Shown: piece by piece, positions 7,449 through 15,762 of the stretch
Position numbering within the stretch: the stretch's first letter is position 1
Layout of the letters: the number at the start of each line of letters is the position of its first letter
NCBI RefSeq assembly: GCF_029338355.1
Contig: NZ_CP119802.1
Coordinates: forward strand, 2,583,547 to 2,647,546
Direction: 5' to 3'
Length of the DNA: 64,000 bases
Source of the DNA: Halosegnis marinus
GTDB lineage: Archaea; Halobacteriota; Halobacteria; Halobacteriales; Haloarculaceae
The notes under the pieces: model-generated
Told to the model about the DNA's origin: nothing
What the model saw: the letters and a program-made list of their open reading frames with translations, nothing else
Database searches by the model: none
Program-made: the position numbers and the translations under genes

Positions 7449-8612
7449 TCAGTAGAGCCCCGCCGCCTCGAACGCCCGCCGTAGGTCGGCTTCGAGGTCG
7501 TCCGCGTGTTCGACGCCCACCGAGGCGCGGATGAGTCCGTCCGTGAGGCCGATGGCCTCCCGCTCCTCCGGCGGGATGGCCGCGTGGGTCATCGCCGCGG
7601 GCTGTTCGATGAGGCTCTCGACGCCGCCGAGCGACTCCGCGAGCGTGAACACCTCGGTCTCGGAGACGACCGTGCCCGCCTCGTCGAGGGTGGCGTCGAG
7701 TTCGAACGAGAGCATCCCGCCGAAGTCGTCCATCTGTCGGGCCGCGAGGTCGTGTTGCGGGTGCGACTCCAGCCCGGGGTAGTAGACGCGGTCGACGCAC
7801 GACTGGCCCTGGAGCCACGCCGCGAGGCGGCGGGCGTTCTCACAGTGGCGGTCCATGCGCACGGGGAGCGTCTTGGTGCCCCGGAGGACGAGGAAGCAGT
7901 CGAACGGGCCGGGCGTCGCGCCGACGGCGTTCTGGTAGAAGCCGATACGCTCGTCGAGGTCGGCGTCGTCCGTCACGAGCGCGCCGCCGACGGTGTCGGA
8001 GTGGCCCCCGAGGTACTTCGTCAGCGAGTGGGAGACGATGTCCGCGCCGTGTTCGAGCGGGCGCTGGAGGTACGGCGTGGCGAACGTGTTGTCCACCGCA
8101 CACAGCGCGCCGGCGGCGTGAGCGACCTCCGCGAGCGCGCCGATGTCGGCGATGCGCATGAGGGGGTTCGTCGGCGTCTCGACCCAGACGAGTTCCGTCT
8201 CGGGGCGGACGGCGTCGGCGACGGCCTCGGGGTCCGTGGTGTCCACGAACGAGAAGGAGAGGTCGTACTCCTCGTACACCTGCGTGAAGATGCGGTGGGT
8301 GCCGCCGTACACGTCGTCGCTCGTGACGACGTGGTCGCCCGCCGACAGCAGATTGAGGACGGTGTTGATGGCGCCCATCCCCGAGGAGAAGGCGCGGCCG
8401 TGGGCGCCCCCCTCCAGCGCGGCGAGGTTGGCTTCGAGGTCCGTCCGCGTGGGGTTGCCCGTCCGGGAGTACTCGTAGCCCCGGTGGGCGCCGGGGGCGT
8501 CCTGTTCGTAGGTGGAGTTCGCGTGGATGGGCGTCATCAGCGCGCCCGTCTCGGGGTCCGGCTCCTGGCCGGCGTGGATGGCCCGCGTCTCGATACGGGA
8601 GTCGTCGTCCAT
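7449..8612 (-). CDS. metB: Cystathionine gamma-synthase / gamma-lyase family PLP enzyme
   Basis: 387 residues, full length for the Cys/Met-metabolism PLP family. It has the substrate-phosphate element YSRTGNPTR, AFSSGMGAI, the cofactor-binding DNTFATPYLQ, and SHSLTKYLGGHSD containing the Schiff-base Lys. It should exchange or remove the gamma-substituent of homoserine or cystathionine, linking cysteine and homocysteine. Synthase and lyase cannot be told apart by eye. Methionine genes follow at 12.7-14.8 kb and SAM synthetase at 47.5 kb. A TATA-like GATATAC (8635-8641, minus strand) is about 26 nt upstream. Confidence 0.9.
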   Translation of the reverse strand: MDDDSRIETRAIHAGQEPDPETGALMTPIHANSTYEQDAPGAHRGYEYSRTGNPTRTDLEANLAALEGGAHGRAFSSGMGAINTVLNLLSAGDHVVTSDDVYGGTHRIFTQVYEEYDLSFSFVDTTDPEAVADAVRPETELVWVETPTNPLMRIADIGALAEVAHAAGALCAVDNTFATPYLQRPLEHGADIVSHSLTKYLGGHSDTVGGALVTDDADLDERIGFYQNAVGATPGPFDCFLVLRGTKTLPVRMDRHCENARRLAAWLQGQSCVDRVYYPGLESHPQHDLAARQMDDFGGMLSFELDATLDEAGTVVSETEVFTLAESLGGVESLIEQPAAMTHAAIPPEEREAIGLTDGLIRASVGVEHADDLEADLRRAFEAAGLY

Positions 8613-8687
8613 GCCCGGGCTGTGTCGCCCCGGCGTATATCACTGTCCGTCCGCCGGGGTCGCGCGCGCCCGGCCCCGTAACGCACG

Positions 8688-8695
8688 TTTTATAA
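8688..8695 (+). promoter_or_regulatory. TATA box of the rpl21e-rpo4 operon
   Basis: TTTTATAA, centred about 33 nt before the L21e ATG, which predicts a 5' leader of only about 5-7 nt. Confidence 0.65.
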
Positions 8696-8724
8696 CGCTG
8701 ACCGGGTAACGGGGGAACACGACT

Positions 8725-9021
8725 ATGCCGAGTTCCAACGGTCCGCTCCACGGCACGCGAAACAAGCTGAAGAACAAACCCCGCGAGCGCGGCACCTCGC
8801 CGCCGCAGCGCTCGGTCGAGGAGTACGAGCCGGGCGAGAAGGTCCACCTGAAGATCGACCCGTCGGTCCCGAAGGGACGCTTCCACCCGCGCTTCTCCGG
8901 CCACACGGGCACCGTCGAGGCCAAGCAGGGCCGCGCGTACAAGGTCCGCATCACGGACGGCGGGAAGGAGAAGTCGCTCATCGCGAACCCCGCACACCTC
9001 CGGCGTCAGGTCAACGAGTAG
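8725..9021 (+). CDS. rpl21e: Large-subunit ribosomal protein L21e
   Basis: 98 residues, typical for archaea. The N-terminus [17 protein letters not shown] and the motif [19 protein letters not shown] followed by [11 protein letters not shown] are diagnostic of L21e, an SH3-like rRNA-binding protein. The stop codon is immediately followed by the ATG of rpo4. This L21e-Rpo4-DUF655-KsgA order is conserved in archaea. Confidence 0.96.
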   Translation: MPSSNGPLHGTRNKLKNKPRERGTSPPQRSVEEYEPGEKVHLKIDPSVPKGRFHPRFSGHTGTVEAKQGRAYKVRITDGGKEKSLIANPAHLRRQVNE

Positions 9022-9378
9022 ATGACGATCTTCAAGGAGATCGTCGGCGAGGAGTACCTCACCGTCTCCGAGGTGAAGGAGGACCTCGCCGTCATCGAGG
9101 AGGAGCGCGCGCTCGACGAGGAGCGCGAGATGCCCTACGAACTGGCGCGTGCAATCGAGCACGCGAACCGGTTCGCCGAGTTCGACGCCGAGGACGCCGT
9201 CGCACTCGTCGAGGAGCTTCAGGAACTGGAGAAGGTCGACGAGGCGACCGCCTACAAGATAACCAACCTGCTGCCGGCGGACCGCGACGAACTCCGGGCC
9301 ATCTACGCGCAGGAGCGCTACTCGCTGTCGGGCGACGAACTCGACGACGTGCTCGACGTCGTCGCGAAGTACGCCTGA
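9022..9378 (+). CDS. rpo4: RNA polymerase subunit Rpo4 (RpoF, Rpb4 homologue)
   Basis: 118 residues, all-helical and acidic (MTIFKEIVGEEYLTVSEVKE, then AYKITNLLPADRDELRAIYA). Rpo4 pairs with Rpo7 to form the stalk of the archaeal RNA polymerase, which helps open DNA and binds emerging RNA. It starts directly after the L21e stop, so the two are co-translated. Confidence 0.92.
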   Translation: MTIFKEIVGEEYLTVSEVKEDLAVIEEERALDEEREMPYELARAIEHANRFAEFDAEDAVALVEELQELEKVDEATAYKITNLLPADRDELRAIYAQERYSLSGDELDDVLDVVAKYA

Positions 9379-9390
9379 GTCCACGACGCA

Positions 9391-9399
9391 TTTTAAATA
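9391..9399 (+). promoter_or_regulatory. TATA box of the DUF655 gene
   Basis: TTTTAAATA, centred 27 nt before the ATG at 9422; a near-consensus haloarchaeal promoter giving a leaderless transcript. Confidence 0.7.
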
Positions 9400-9421
9400 C
9401 GCGCTCGTACTATCCGGTGAC

Positions 9422-9994
9422 ATGACCGACTCCGGGAGCGACGAGCGCGTCGAGGCCGTCGTACTGGACTCGTTACCCAACGGGCGGCCCGACGACACGC
9501 GGCCGCAGTACCAGAAGGACCCGCTCGCGTACGCGCTCGGCGTCGAGGACTTCCGCCTGTACGAGCTCACGCTCACCGAGGAGGCACACGTCCTCGTCGG
9601 CGACCGCCTGCTCGTGGAGCCGCGCGGCGAGCGCGACGAGGTGGCCTCGGCCCGGCGTATCGGCTTCGACGACCTGCCGGGCGCGGCCCGCTCCGAACTG
9701 GAGTACGCCGTCGAGGAGCTCATCGACGCCGACGAGGAGCGGTTCGTCGGCTTCTACAACGACGCCCAGCCCATCACGCTGCGGCTCCACCAGCTGAACC
9801 TCCTGCCGGGCATCGGGAAGAAGCTGCGCAACGACATCCTCGACGAGCGCAAGCGGAAGCCGTTCGAGTCGTTCGAGGAGCTGACGGAGCGCGTCTCCGG
9901 CCTCCACAAGCCGCGGGAGGTCCTCGCCGAACGCATCGCCGAGGAACTCCGCGAGGACGACCTGAAGTACCGCATCTTCGTCCGGGGCGAGTAG
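9422..9994 (+). CDS. DUF655 family nucleic-acid-binding protein
   Basis: 190 residues. The N-terminal half is a small beta-rich domain (VLVGDRLLVEPRGERDEV). The C-terminal half contains a helix-hairpin-helix element (LNLLPGIGKKLRNDILDERK) like those of DNA/RNA-binding proteins. DUF655 is universal in archaea and linked to the ribosome or RNA polymerase gene neighbourhood. Its exact role is unknown, though the conserved position before ksgA suggests RNA maturation. Confidence 0.88.
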   Translation: MTDSGSDERVEAVVLDSLPNGRPDDTRPQYQKDPLAYALGVEDFRLYELTLTEEAHVLVGDRLLVEPRGERDEVASARRIGFDDLPGAARSELEYAVEELIDADEERFVGFYNDAQPITLRLHQLNLLPGIGKKLRNDILDERKRKPFESFEELTERVSGLHKPREVLAERIAEELREDDLKYRIFVRGE

Positions 9995-10013
9995 CCGTCC
10001 CGGGTCGTGAAGG

Positions 10014-10020
10014 CTTTTCA
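10014..10020 (+). promoter_or_regulatory. TATA-like box of ksgA
   Basis: CTTTTCA, centred 27 nt before the GTG start at 10044, consistent with a leaderless GTG-initiated message. Confidence 0.5.
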
Positions 10021-10043
10021 TCGGGCGTGCCGAACGGCGGGTA

Positions 10044-10877
10044 GTGACTGCCTCGCGCGACCCCGACGCGCTCATCCGCCGCGCCAAGCGGGGGGACCCC
10101 GACTTCGACCAGCACTTCCTCGTGGACGACCGGGTGCTCGACCGTATCCCGTCGTACCTCCCCGAGGACGCCGACCGCGGCCACTTGCTGGAGATCGGCG
10201 GCGGCACCGGGGCGCTGACCGACCGCCTGCTCGCCGCCGGCGACGAGGTGACCGTCGTGGAGCGCGACCCCGAACTGGCCGCCTTCCTCCGCGAGGAGTT
10301 CGCCGCCGAGGTCGATGCCGGCCGGCTCACGGTCGTCGAGGGCGACGCGCTCGACGTGGACCTGCCCGACTTTACCGCCTGCGTCTCGAACCTCCCGTAC
10401 GGCGTCTCCTCGGAGATAGCGTTCCGCCTGCTCCCCGAGAAGCGCCCGCTCGTGTTGATGTTTCAAAAGGAGTTCGCCGACCGGATGGCCGCCGACCCCG
10501 GCACCGACGAGTACGGCCGCCTCTCCGTCACGGCGGGCCACTACGCCGCGGTCGAGGTCGTCGAGGACGTGCCGGCCGCGGCGTTCGACCCGCGGCCCCG
10601 CGTCGAGAGCGCCGTCGTCCGGTGTACGCCGCGGGACCCCGACTACACCGTGCCGGACGAGGCGTTCTTCCTCGACTTCGTGACGGCGTGTTTCACCCAG
10701 CGGCGCAAGACGATGCGTAACGCCGTCCGCAACACGGCCCACATCTCGGGGCTGGGCGACCCGGACGCCGTGGTCGATGCCGCGGACGAGGACCTCATGT
10801 CGAAGCGCGCGGGCACCGTCACGCCGGCCGAGTTCGCCGAACTCGCCGCGCTGGCGTGGGAGGTGGGCGAGCCGTGA
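10044..10877 (+). CDS. ksgA: 16S rRNA (adenine-N6,N6)-dimethyltransferase KsgA/Dim1
   Basis: 277 residues starting at GTG. It makes the paired dimethyladenosines near the 3' end of 16S rRNA. Visible elements are RRAKRGDPDFDQHFLVDDRV, the SAM loop EIGGGTGALTDRL, and the catalytic NLPYGVSSEIAFRLL. The C-terminal QRRKTMRNAVRNT rRNA-contact segment is also present. The stop overlaps the MscS GTG (GTGA 10874-10877), so the two are coupled. Confidence 0.94.
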   Translation: MTASRDPDALIRRAKRGDPDFDQHFLVDDRVLDRIPSYLPEDADRGHLLEIGGGTGALTDRLLAAGDEVTVVERDPELAAFLREEFAAEVDAGRLTVVEGDALDVDLPDFTACVSNLPYGVSSEIAFRLLPEKRPLVLMFQKEFADRMAADPGTDEYGRLSVTAGHYAAVEVVEDVPAAAFDPRPRVESAVVRCTPRDPDYTVPDEAFFLDFVTACFTQRRKTMRNAVRNTAHISGLGDPDAVVDAADEDLMSKRAGTVTPAEFAELAALAWEVGEP

Positions 10878-12085
10878 CGCTCGCACAGATCGGCGTCCGC
10901 GGCCTGCTCGACAGTCCTGGCGAGCAGTTCGCCGCCTCCGCGGTCGTCGTGGTGGCCTTCCTCGCCGCCGCGGGTATCGTGTACGCCTGCGGCGGCCTCC
11001 TGAAGGGTCGCCTCTCCGACGAGGCGGCCGAGGCCGTCCAGTCGGCGGTCGGGATGGCGCTCGGCATCGCCGCCGGCGCGGTTCTCGTCGACATCTGGAA
11101 CCAGTGGGGACCCGTCGCGACGGCGTGGGGCGAGGTCCGACCCGGGCCAACGACCGGGGTGCGCGCGCTCATCGCGCTGCTGGCGCTCGGGGTGACCTAC
11201 ACCGTCACGCGCATCACGAAGCGGTTCGTCCGCGTCGGCGAGCGTCGGGACGCCATCTCGACCCACCAGCGCGAGATACTCCACCACGTCGTCCAGATAG
11301 CCCTGTTCGTGCCCGCGATACTGTTCACGTTCCTGCTGTTCGACGCAGGCGTCGGGAACGTGCTGCTGTCGGCCAGCGTCCTCGGTGTCGTGCTCGGTCT
11401 CGCGGCGCGCCAAACCCTCGGCGCCGTCCTCGCCGGCTTCGTCCTCCTCTTCTCCCGGCCGTTCAAGCTCGGCGACTGGGTCGAGATCGGCGACCACGAG
11501 GGCATCATCACGGACGTCTCCATCGTGAACACGGAGATACGGACGTTCGACGACGAGGTGGTGATGATACCGAACGACGAGATAACCAGCAGGGCGGTGC
11601 TCAATCGGTCGAAGAACGATCGCCTGCGCGTCACGGTCGACGTGGGCGTCGATTACGACACCGACGTGGCCCGGGCGATGGAGACGGCCGCCGACGCGAT
11701 GGGGGGGCTCGACGACCTGAAGGAGTCGCCCGCGCCGGACGTGGTCGTCGAGTCGTTCGGCGACAGCGCCGTCGTGCTCACGCTCCGCTTCTACATCGAC
11801 AACCCCACCATACAGCGGAAGTGGGCGGCCCAGAACGCCGTCATGGAGTCCGTGAAGACGGCCTTCGAGCGCGAGGGCATCGCCATCCCGTTCCCGCAGC
11901 GCGTCCTCTCCGGGCGCGAGCAGGACGGCGGACTCCGCGTCGCTGACGAGCGAGCGGTCGCGGCTGACGGGAACGAACCGAACGGCGAGGAGCGGTCGGA
12001 CGGGGAGCCCGAGGCGGCCGTCGAACCCGCGACCGACGGCGGCGACACCGGGAGCGGGGACGACGACGGGGGCGCCGATGGGTAG
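10874..12085 (+). CDS. mscS: MscS-family small-conductance mechanosensitive channel
   Basis: 403 residues. Hydrophobic segments lie at about 20-45, 62-82, 95-115, 140-165 and 172-195. The last, pore-lining one leads into the MscS beta domain LGDWVEIGDHEGIITDVSIVNTEIRT and VVMIPNDEITSRAVLNRS. It should release solutes on osmotic downshift. The C-terminal 60 residues are a low-complexity acidic tail (GDTGSGDDDGGADG), as is common in halophile proteins. The GTG start overlaps the ksgA stop; the gene's end overlaps hemK2 by 8 nt. Confidence 0.9.
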   Translation: MTLAQIGVRGLLDSPGEQFAASAVVVVAFLAAAGIVYACGGLLKGRLSDEAAEAVQSAVGMALGIAAGAVLVDIWNQWGPVATAWGEVRPGPTTGVRALIALLALGVTYTVTRITKRFVRVGERRDAISTHQREILHHVVQIALFVPAILFTFLLFDAGVGNVLLSASVLGVVLGLAARQTLGAVLAGFVLLFSRPFKLGDWVEIGDHEGIITDVSIVNTEIRTFDDEVVMIPNDEITSRAVLNRSKNDRLRVTVDVGVDYDTDVARAMETAADAMGGLDDLKESPAPDVVVESFGDSAVVLTLRFYIDNPTIQRKWAAQNAVMESVKTAFEREGIAIPFPQRVLSGREQDGGLRVADERAVAADGNEPNGEERSDGEPEAAVEPATDGGDTGSGDDDGGADG

Positions 12086-12683
12086 CGACGACCTCGCCGC
12101 CCGCCGGGGGATGGAGACGGAGGTGTACGGGGCCGCCGAGGACTCGAAACTCCTCGCCGACACGGCCGTCGAGCGCGTCAAGCGCGACGAGCGCGTTCTG
12201 GAGGTCGGCACGGGCTCCGGCTACGTCGCCGCCCGCGTCGCGACCGAGACGGGCGCGGCCGTGACCGCGAGCGACGTGAACCCCCACGCCTGCCGGCGGG
12301 CCCGCGAGAACGCCCGCGAGGAGGGAGCCGACCTCCCCGTCGTCCGGGCGGACCTCGTCGCCCCCTTCCGGGCGGGCGCGTTCGACCGCGTGCTGTTCAA
12401 TCCCCCGTACCTGCCGCGCGACGAGGCCGCAGAGCGCGACGACTGGATGGAGCGCGCGCTCACGGGCGGGGAAACCGGCCGCGAGGTCATCGAGGCGTTC
12501 CTCGACGGCGTGGCCCGGGTGCTCGCGCCCGACGGGAGCGTCCTGCTCCTGGTCTCGACGCTCACGGACATCGGGGCCGTCGCGTCGTACGCCGACGCGC
12601 GTGGTCTCGCCGCCGAGACGGCGGCGGAGGAGTCGTTCCCGTTCGAGCGGCTCGCGGTGCTTGAGATTACCACCAAGCATTAG
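12078..12683 (+). CDS. HemK2/Mtq2-type protein-glutamine methyltransferase
   Basis: 201 residues. The class I methyltransferase SAM loop VLEVGTGSGYVAARV and the glutamine-binding NPPY motif (VLFNPPYLPRDE) mark the HemK2/Mtq2 family. With Trm112 it methylates the GGQ glutamine of release factor aRF1. Short size without an N-terminal PrmC domain fits the archaeal form. Last gene of the ksgA-mscS-hemK2 overlapping operon. Confidence 0.87.
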   Translation: MGSDDLAARRGMETEVYGAAEDSKLLADTAVERVKRDERVLEVGTGSGYVAARVATETGAAVTASDVNPHACRRARENAREEGADLPVVRADLVAPFRAGAFDRVLFNPPYLPRDEAAERDDWMERALTGGETGREVIEAFLDGVARVLAPDGSVLLLVSTLTDIGAVASYADARGLAAETAAEESFPFERLAVLEITTKH

Positions 12684-12694
12684 ATTGCTTCGGA

Positions 12695-12702
12695 AATATT
12701 AA
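12695..12702 (+). promoter_or_regulatory. TATA box of the metE pair
   Basis: AATATTAA, centred about 30 nt before ATG 12729 and only 12 nt before the in-frame ATG 12711. This supports 12729 as the start. Confidence 0.6.
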
Positions 12703-12728
12703 GCGACGGCATGACGAACGGGGGAGTA

Positions 12729-13718
12729 ATGACGGAGCTAGTCGCGACGACACCGGGGCTGTACCCCCTTCCCGACGACGCGAAGGTCGAGCTATCGGAC
12801 CTGAAGGGCCACCAGAAGTCCGACCTCGTCTCGGGCGACGAGACGGGCGAACTCGCCGACGCGTACGACCGCGTCCGTGCCGAGCTCGTGGAGACGCAGG
12901 TCGAGGCGGGACTCGACCTGATAACCGAGGGACAGGGCCGCTGGGACGACATGCTCGCGCACCCGCTCGCCGTCCACGAGGGCGTGGAGACGCGCGGCAT
13001 CGTCCGCTACTACGACAACAACAACTTCTACCGCGAGCCGGTCGTCACCGAGGACCTGACGCCGAGCGGCGACGTCGCCGCGGAGCTTGCGGCCGCGAGC
13101 GAACTCACCGACTCGCTGCAGGCCGTTCTCCCCGGCCCGTACACCCTCGCGGACCTCGCCACGGACGAGCACTACGGCGACGACCTGCTGGAGGCGGTCG
13201 GCGAGTTCCTCGCCGGCGAGGTCGCCGAGTTCCCCGACCACGAGACGCTGTTCCTGCTCGAACCCTCGCTGGTCGAGAACGCACCGGACGACGGCACGGA
13301 CGAGCGCGCGAGCGAGGCCCTCGACGCGGTGGCCGCGGCGACCGACGCTGAGGTCGTCGTCCATCCGTTCTACGGCGCGCTGGAGGAGAAGACCTACGCG
13401 CACCTGATGGACGCCGACGTGGACGCTATCGGCTTCGACCTCGTGAGCGACCACGAGCAGAACGTCTACAACGTCCAGGAGTACGGCACGAAGGGGTCGG
13501 TGGCGCTCGGCGTCGTCGACGGGCAGAACACGCTCGTCGAGGAGCCGGCGACCGTCCGCGAGCGGTTCGACTGGTTCACGGAGCAGGTGCCCGCCCAGTC
13601 GTTCGAGCGGGCCTACCTCACCTCGAACACGGAGCTGTTCTACCTGCCCGTCAACAAGGCGGAGGCGAAGGCCGAGACGCTCGCGACCGCCGCCGACCTC
13701 GAGGAGGTGGAAGCATGA
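12729..13718 (+). CDS. MetE-like methionine synthase partner protein, incomplete zinc site
   Basis: 329 residues, TIM-barrel of the MetE/UROD family. Homologous to the next gene, but the zinc-site segment reads VVVHPFYG where the catalytic partner has LHVCYG, so the Cys is absent. The C-terminal element LTSNTELFYLPVNKAE also lacks the second Cys. It overlaps the next gene (ATGA, 13715-13718). I infer a non-catalytic or substrate-binding half, analogous to the N-terminal barrel of bacterial two-barrel MetE. It may be annotated as methyltetrahydropteroyltriglutamate-homocysteine methyltransferase. Confidence 0.82.
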   Translation: MTELVATTPGLYPLPDDAKVELSDLKGHQKSDLVSGDETGELADAYDRVRAELVETQVEAGLDLITEGQGRWDDMLAHPLAVHEGVETRGIVRYYDNNNFYREPVVTEDLTPSGDVAAELAAASELTDSLQAVLPGPYTLADLATDEHYGDDLLEAVGEFLAGEVAEFPDHETLFLLEPSLVENAPDDGTDERASEALDAVAAATDAEVVVHPFYGALEEKTYAHLMDADVDAIGFDLVSDHEQNVYNVQEYGTKGSVALGVVDGQNTLVEEPATVRERFDWFTEQVPAQSFERAYLTSNTELFYLPVNKAEAKAETLATAADLEEVEA

Positions 13719-14788
13719 GCGACAACCGCGAGCAGTTCCGGCCCGCGGACCACCCGACCGACAGCTTCCTGCTGACGACCGTCGTCGGCTCGTACCCCAA
13801 GCCGAAGTGGCTCAACCGCGCCGAGGACGTCCACGAGGGCGACGAGTACGACTTCCCGGCGGAACACCTCCACGAGGCGCACGACGACGCGTGTCGCGTC
13901 ATCACGAACGAACACGAGCGCGCGGGGCTGGACGCCGTCGTGGACGGCGAGATGCGCCGCAACGAGATGGTGGAGTTCTTCGCCCACCGAATCGACGGCT
14001 ACGAGTTCAACGGCCCCGTGAAGGTGTGGGGCCACAACTACTTCGACAAGCCCTCGGTCACGGAGGAAGTCGCCTACGACGAGCCGTGGCTCGTCGACGA
14101 GTTCGAGTTCACGACCGGCGTCGCCGACCGCTCGGTGAAGGTGCCCATCACGGGGCCGTACACGCTGGCGAACTGGTCGTTCAACGAGGCGTACGACGAC
14201 GAGGAGGAGCTCGCGTACGACCTCGCGGACCTCGTGAACGAGGAGGTCGAGAAGCTCGTCGAGGCCGGTGCGCGCTACATCCAGATCGACGAGCCGGCGC
14301 TCGCCACGACGCCGGACGACCACGCCATCGTCGGCGAGTGTCTCGAACACATCGTCGCCGGCATCCCCGACGACGTGCGTATCGGCCTCCACGTCTGCTA
14401 CGGCGACTACTCGCGCGTCTACCCGGAGATAAACGAGTTCCCCATCGACGAGTTCGACGTGGAACTGTGTAACGGCGACTACGAGCAGATCGAGGTGTTC
14501 GCCGACGGCGACTTCGAGCCGGACCTCGCGCTCGGCGTGACGGACGCCCACGTCGCGGAGGTCGAGTCCGTCGAGGAGATCAAGGAGAACATCCGGAAGG
14601 GGTTCGAGGTCGTCCCGCCGGAGCGGCTCACCGTCAGCCCCGACTGCGGGCTGAAGCTCCTCCCCCGGGAGGTCGCCTACGGGAAGATGGAGAACATGGT
14701 ACAGGCGGCCCGTGAAGTCGAGGCCGAACTCGACGCGGGCGAGATAGAGGTCGGTTACGCGGGCGCAGGCGCGCCCGCCGACGACTGA
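13715..14788 (+). CDS. metE: Methionine synthase, cobalamin-independent (MetE catalytic half)
   Basis: 357 residues. The zinc and thiol ligands expected for MetE are all present: His and Cys in GLHVCYGDYSR, Glu in FDVELCNGDYEQIEVF, and the last Cys in SPDCGLKLLPREVA. The N-terminus LLTTVVGSYPKPKWL is also typical. It transfers a methyl group to homocysteine; archaeal single-barrel enzymes often take it from methylcobalamin or a pterin other than folate. Coupled to the previous gene by a 4-nt overlap, implying equimolar partners. Confidence 0.9.
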   Translation: MSDNREQFRPADHPTDSFLLTTVVGSYPKPKWLNRAEDVHEGDEYDFPAEHLHEAHDDACRVITNEHERAGLDAVVDGEMRRNEMVEFFAHRIDGYEFNGPVKVWGHNYFDKPSVTEEVAYDEPWLVDEFEFTTGVADRSVKVPITGPYTLANWSFNEAYDDEEELAYDLADLVNEEVEKLVEAGARYIQIDEPALATTPDDHAIVGECLEHIVAGIPDDVRIGLHVCYGDYSRVYPEINEFPIDEFDVELCNGDYEQIEVFADGDFEPDLALGVTDAHVAEVESVEEIKENIRKGFEVVPPERLTVSPDCGLKLLPREVAYGKMENMVQAAREVEAELDAGEIEVGYAGAGAPADD

Positions 14789-14789
14789 C

Positions 14790-15032
14790 TTACTCCGGTT
14801 CGTCCTCCTCGGGCGGTTCCTCGCCACGCCGCTCCGCGAGCAGACCGACGACGCCGGCCAGCGCCAGCACCGCGCCCTCCGCGCGCACGGCGTTGACGTA
14901 CCATTCGGACGGTTCCAGTTCCTCGGCGTTCTCGTAGCCGACGAGGACCAGCCGCTCCGCGAGACGGATGACGCGCCGCGGGACGGCGACCGCTACGGCT
15001 CCGTACACGACTGCGAGTGCGCTCGTGAACAC
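14790..15032 (-). CDS. Small membrane protein, function unknown
   Basis: 80 residues from a GTG at 15032, chosen because a TATA-like CTCTTTTG lies 28 nt upstream at 15056-15063. An upstream TTG at 15059 would lengthen it by nine residues but sits inside that box. Two hydrophobic segments (about 3-20 and 50-65) flank a basic loop, and the tail is acidic (EEPPEEDEPE). I do not recognise the family. Convergent with metE; stop codons are one base apart. Confidence 0.6.
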   Translation of the reverse strand: MFTSALAVVYGAVAVAVPRRVIRLAERLVLVGYENAEELEPSEWYVNAVRAEGAVLALAGVVGLLAERRGEEPPEEDEPE

Positions 15033-15075
15033 GCGGTACGCTACGCGGCCGCGGGCCAAAAGAGCGGGGGCGCGG

Positions 15076-15255
15076 TCAGACGACGCTCCAGACCATCACC
15101 GCGAGGAACAGCGCGGTCGCGACGACGAGACTCGCGTTCGAGAGCGTCGTCTCCGTGCCGGTGCGGTCGGTCGTGCCGAAGAACACGTACGCGGTCCCGG
15201 CCACCGCGAGTCCGAGCATCGCCACGCTATACACGATATCGAGTGCTCCAGCCAT
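15076..15255 (-). CDS. Small membrane protein, function unknown (59 aa)
   Basis: Two transmembrane helices (about 5-25 and 38-58) separated by a short loop (FGTTDRTGTETTLSN). The ATG at 15255 has a TATA-like GTTTAG about 26 nt upstream (15279-15284), so it is leaderless. It is separated by 43 nt from the other small membrane gene, which has its own box. No known family recognised. Confidence 0.6.
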   Translation of the reverse strand: MAGALDIVYSVAMLGLAVAGTAYVFFGTTDRTGTETTLSNASLVVATALFLAVMVWSVV

Positions 15256-15326
15256 ACCCGATGCTCTCCGTGCGACTACTAAACAGTACCCCACAAGTCA
15301 AGTCGGTCGGTAGGTAACACCGGGTA

Positions 15327-15728
15327 ATGCGAATCGAACTCCGGGTGTGCCAGCACTGTTACGACGGCGAGCACGGCAATCCGCAGAAGACCGAGATAAC
15401 GAAGGACATGGTTCGGTGTGCGAAGCAGGTCCGCGAGTACAAGGACCTCATCGGCCTCGAATCGCTGTACATCGACATGGTCGAGGAGGGCGACCCCGGC
15501 GGCGCGGAAGCGCTGCCGGCCATCGTCGCGCGCATCGAGAACGACCAGGTCGCGCTCACGGACACCCAGCTCGTCATGGAGGACGACAACGGGAACATGC
15601 TCGTGTACCCGGAGCCGCGCGACATCCTCGAGGTGCTGACGCGCAACATCGACCAGATACAACAGCAGACCCGACAGGACGTGACGGTCGAACTCTCCAC
15701 CGAGGGCGCGGAGCTGCTGTCGGCCTAG
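15327..15728 (+). CDS. Conserved haloarchaeal protein with N-terminal CxxC, function unknown
   Basis: 133 residues, soluble. It starts MRIELRVCQHCYDGEHG, a CxxC followed by acidic and His residues that could bind a metal or act in thiol chemistry, and ends in a helix and strand (ILEVLTRNIDQIQQQTRQDV). No family recognised. The ATG at 15327 was chosen as the only N-terminal start; the promoter is weak. Convergent with the formate dehydrogenase operon. Confidence 0.65.
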   Translation: MRIELRVCQHCYDGEHGNPQKTEITKDMVRCAKQVREYKDLIGLESLYIDMVEEGDPGGAEALPAIVARIENDQVALTDTQLVMEDDNGNMLVYPEPRDILEVLTRNIDQIQQQTRQDVTVELSTEGAELLSA

Positions 15729-15762
15729 AGGCGAGGAAAACCGAAGGAGGAAGAACCGGAAG

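Noticed and set aside
10027..10044. GTG-started five-codon ORF ending at the ksgA GTG
   Set aside because: The TATA box is 27 nt before the ksgA GTG, so RNA should start downstream of this mini-ORF; it is probably chance.
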